From: an uncultured Eubacteriales bacterium | GTDB taxonomy: Bacteria > Bacillota > Clostridia > Christensenellales > Borkfalkiaceae | DNA length: 8,646 bases | Assembly (NCBI GenBank): GCA_958405585.1 | Contig: CATYEP010000073.1 | Span: forward strand, 1-8,646 | Direction of reading: 5' to 3' | Part shown: positions 6,767-8,646 of the stretch, piece after piece | Layout of the letters: each line of letters opens with the position of its first letter | Position numbering within the stretch: the first letter of the stretch is position 1 | Notes under the pieces: generated by a model | The model's input: only the letters and a program-made list of their open reading frames with translations | What the model was told of the DNA's origin: nothing | Database searches by the model: none | Made by a program: the position numbers and the translations under genes

Positions 6767-6800
6767 AAAGATTTGGTTCGAAAAGAATTTCCCCAAATAT

Positions 6801-6838
6801 TTGCATTTAGTTGCGAATTATGATAGAATAGATAAAAT
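6801..6838 (+). promoter_or_regulatory. candidate promoter(s) for argD-argF
   Basis: Two overlapping readings exist. The first is TTGCAT (6801-6806), a 17-bp spacer and TAGAAT (6824-6829), with an extended -10 TG at 6821-6822. The second is TTGCGA (6811-6816), a 16-bp spacer and TAAAAT (6833-6838). The -10 boxes match five of six consensus bases, while the -35 boxes are weak. Coming after a terminator, a promoter here is expected. The predicted leader before argD is about 75-85 nt. Confidence 0.6.
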
Positions 6839-6897
6839 AGGTAAAATGCGGTCTGGACGGCAGGCGGGCGGAAAGTAGCGAAGAAACGTTGTGCTGG

Positions 6898-6904
6898 AAA
6901 GGAG
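6898..6904 (+). promoter_or_regulatory. distant Shine-Dalgarno of argD
   Basis: AAAGGAG is the best ribosome-binding match but lies 14 nt before the ATG at 6919, longer than usual. An in-frame TAA at 6910-6912 excludes a start nearer to it in the same frame. AGAGAA just before the ATG could be a weaker alternative. Confidence 0.5.
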
Positions 6905-6918
6905 TCGGGTAAAGAGAA

Positions 6919-8085
6919 ATGAGTTTTGAAGAAATACGGAGCGAAGATAAAAAATATATATCGAACACATACAACCGTTTTGCGGTGGATCTGGCGCGGG
7001 GAGAAGGCGCCACGCTGTATTCGGAGGATGGGAAGAAGTATGTGGATTTCGGAAGCGGCATTGCGGTGAACACGTTCGGCGTGAATGATGCGGAGTGGAA
7101 GGAAGCGGTGATTTCGCAGTTGAACAAGATTCAGCACGCGAGCAACCTTTATTATACGCAGCCGCAGGCGCAGCTGGCGCACATGCTGTGCGAAAAGACG
7201 GGTGCGCGGAAGGTGTTTTTCTCTAACTCGGGAGCGGAGGCGAACGAGTGTGCGATCAAAGCGGCGCGCAAATACTCGTATGACAAATACGGGGAAGGCA
7301 GATTCCGCATCGTGACTTTGAAGAACTCCTTTCACGGCAGGACGATCGCGACGTTATCGGCGACGGGCCAGGATGTCATGCACAAATACTTCATGCCTTT
7401 TTTGGATGGGTTTTCGTATGCTGACCCGACGTACGAAGGAGTGCGGAAGATGTGTACGCACGAGACCTGTGCGGTGATGCTGGAGCTGGTGCAGGGAGAA
7501 GGCGGCGTGCGGCCGCTGGACATGGAAGAAGTGAAGGAGATTGAAGTTTTCTGTAAGAAAAATGATATTCTTCTGATCATAGATGAAGTACAGACGGGGA
7601 ACGGCAGAACGGGCAGATTGTATGCTTACGAGCATTACGGGATCGCGCCGGACATCGTATCGACGGCGAAGGGGCTGGCAGGCGGATTGCCGCTCGGTGC
7701 TACGATGTTTTTTGAAAAGTGTGAAAACGTATTCGGGGCAGGTGATCACGGATCGACGTTCGGCGGAAATCCCGTGGCGTGCGCGGGTGCGTGCAGTATT
7801 CTGCGCCGACTGGATAAAGCGCTGATGCTGGAAGTACAGGGCAAGAGCGCGTATTTATTCACGCATCTTAGCAGGATCCGCAATGTGCAGTCCGTAACGG
7901 GACTGGGGCTGATGATCGGGCTGGAGACGTCGAAACCTGCGCGGGAGGTTGCGGAGAAGTGCCTGGAGCGCGGCCTGATCGTTCTGACGGCGAAGAATAA
8001 AGTGCGGTTGTTGCCGCCGCTGACGGTAAAAAAAGACGAAATTGATTTTGCGTTACAAATTTTGAACGAGGTGATATCCGAATGA
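6919..8085 (+). CDS. argD: acetylornithine aminotransferase
   Basis: Class III PLP-dependent aminotransferase that converts N-acetylglutamate semialdehyde to N-acetylornithine using glutamate as amino donor. It is 388 residues, in the normal range. S-N-S-G-A at residues 102-106 is the phosphate-binding turn. Asp222 in I-I-D-E-V-Q-T-G-N-G-R-T-G contacts the pyridine ring nitrogen. Lys251 in T-A-K-G-L-A-G-G-L-P-L-G-A is the Schiff-base lysine. G-S-T-F-G-G-N-P follows, as in the family. The ATG at 6919 is the most upstream possible start, since a TAA precedes it in frame at 6910. Family members also act on succinyl-diaminopimelate or ornithine; the arginine-gene context supports ArgD. It overlaps argF by 4 bp (ATGA), so the two are translated together. 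Confidence 0.95.
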   Translation: MSFEEIRSEDKKYISNTYNRFAVDLARGEGATLYSEDGKKYVDFGSGIAVNTFGVNDAEWKEAVISQLNKIQHASNLYYTQPQAQLAHMLCEKTGARKVFFSNSGAEANECAIKAARKYSYDKYGEGRFRIVTLKNSFHGRTIATLSATGQDVMHKYFMPFLDGFSYADPTYEGVRKMCTHETCAVMLELVQGEGGVRPLDMEEVKEIEVFCKKNDILLIIDEVQTGNGRTGRLYAYEHYGIAPDIVSTAKGLAGGLPLGATMFFEKCENVFGAGDHGSTFGGNPVACAGACSILRRLDKALMLEVQGKSAYLFTHLSRIRNVQSVTGLGLMIGLETSKPAREVAEKCLERGLIVLTAKNKVRLLPPLTVKKDEIDFALQILNEVISE

Positions 8086-8646
8086 AACATCTGTTAAAGT
8101 TATCCGATCTTTCGACGGAAGAGATCTATGGCATACTGAATCTGGCCGATCAGCTCAAATACGAGCGGAAAAATCATATTGCGCATCCGTACCTGCAGGG
8201 GAAGAAACTGGGTATGATTTTTTCCAAATCCTCGACGCGTACGCGCGTGAGTTTTGAAGTCGGAATGACGGAATTGGGCGGGCATGCCCTGTTCCTGTCG
8301 GACAGAGATCTTCAGCTTGGCAGAGGTGAGCCGATCAAGGATACGGCGCGGGTGCTTTCGAGGTATCTGGACGGGATCATGATCCGTACGTTTGCACAGC
8401 AGGATGTGGAAGATCTTGCGAAATACGGTTCGATCCCGATCATCAACGGATTGACGGATTATTGTCATCCCTGCCAGGTTTTGGCGGATCTGATGACGAT
8501 AAGGGAATACAAGGGCAGTCTGAAAGGACTGAAACTGTGTTTTGTCGGAGACGGCAACAACATGGCGAATTCGCTGATCGTGGGCGGAATCAAGACGGGG
8601 ATGGAAGTATCAATCGGATGTCCGGACACCTACCGTCCGGACGCGC
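8082..8646 (+). CDS. argF: ornithine carbamoyltransferase, 3' end outside the window
   Basis: Transfers the carbamoyl group of carbamoyl phosphate to ornithine, giving citrulline. The first 188 residues are visible and the frame is open to the window end; a full protein would be about 300-315. S-S-T-R-T-R (50-55) binds carbamoyl phosphate, and H-P-C-Q (129-132) belongs to the same active site. F-V-G-D-G-N-N-M-A-N-S opens the ornithine-binding domain. The motif is that of true ornithine, not N-acetylornithine, carbamoyltransferases, which fits the presence of ArgJ. The catabolic type (arcB) is similar in sequence, but the cluster points to biosynthesis. A very good GAGGTGAT (8068-8075) inside the end of argD and the ATGA overlap with the argD stop fix the start at 8082. 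Confidence 0.95.
   Translation, partial: MKHLLKLSDLSTEEIYGILNLADQLKYERKNHIAHPYLQGKKLGMIFSKSSTRTRVSFEVGMTELGGHALFLSDRDLQLGRGEPIKDTARVLSRYLDGIMIRTFAQQDVEDLAKYGSIPIINGLTDYCHPCQVLADLMTIREYKGSLKGLKLCFVGDGNNMANSLIVGGIKTGMEVSIGCPDTYRPDA

Larger units (their letters stand above)
6568..6918. other. 351-bp argB-argD intergenic region
   Basis: In order this holds: an intrinsic terminator (6576-6605); about 105 bp of purine-rich sequence (6606-6710) in which I see no gene; a 20-bp tandem repeat (6711-6750) with a decayed third copy; an A/T-rich stretch with overlapping candidate promoters (6801-6838); a leader of roughly 80 nt; and the argD ribosome binding site (6898-6904). The + strand is strongly G/A biased from about 6640 to 6790. 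No conserved protein or known riboswitch fold was recognised. A 17-codon frame at 6632-6685 was considered and not accepted. Confidence 0.7.

Noticed and set aside
6482..6806. - strand frames with repeated Cys-Tyr-Pro-His-Thr motifs
   Set aside because: The protein repeats come only from translating the 20-bp tandem DNA repeat, and the frames overlap the argB 3' end and its terminator.
4948..7335. 795-codon reading frame on the - strand spanning argJ, argB, the gap and argD
   Set aside because: It lies opposite three well-recognised enzymes. Its translation is Arg/His/Phe-rich with no recognisable domain, as expected for the complement of genes with purine-rich codons.

Overview
The window looks like chromosomal DNA from a Gram-positive, Clostridia-like bacterium (Bacillota). 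The evidence is a moderate-to-low GC content, purine-rich Shine-Dalgarno sites, hairpin-plus-T-run terminators, and protein sequences that read like anaerobic Firmicutes homologues: a DxNxHVNN acyl-ACP thioesterase, a YgjP-type metallopeptidase and a Clostridia-style flavin reductase. This assignment is an inference from sequence style, not from a marker gene. All recognisable genes lie on the + strand.

Layout. Positions 1-1952 hold three apparently unrelated housekeeping genes: an acyl-ACP thioesterase cut by the window start, a YgjP/DUF45 zinc metallopeptidase, and a flavin reductase-like FMN protein. The third is closed by a clear intrinsic terminator (about 1965-1997). An AT-rich regulatory region with several palindromes follows (2027-2112), then a near-consensus sigma-A promoter (TTGACT, 17 bp, TATAAT).

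From 2190 to the window end is an arginine biosynthesis cluster in the order argG, argC, argJ, argB, argD, argF. ArgJ, ArgB, ArgC and ArgD convert glutamate to ornithine by the cyclic, acetyl-recycling route. ArgF makes citrulline and ArgG makes argininosuccinate. ArgH, needed for the last step, is not in the window, and neither is an argR-like repressor gene. ArgC is the short, 'uncommon' type-2 form. ArgB carries the N-terminal helix and C-terminal features usual for arginine-inhibited acetylglutamate kinases.

The cluster is probably not one simple transcript. A strong intrinsic terminator starts 8 bp after argB. It is followed by about 310 bp holding a 20-bp tandem repeat and candidate promoters, and then argD and argF, which overlap by 4 bp. 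The argG-argC gap has a quasi-palindrome and a long hairpin. No mobile element, CRISPR array, tRNA or rRNA was seen. I found no convincing novel multi-gene system. The interesting material is regulatory DNA between otherwise well-understood genes.
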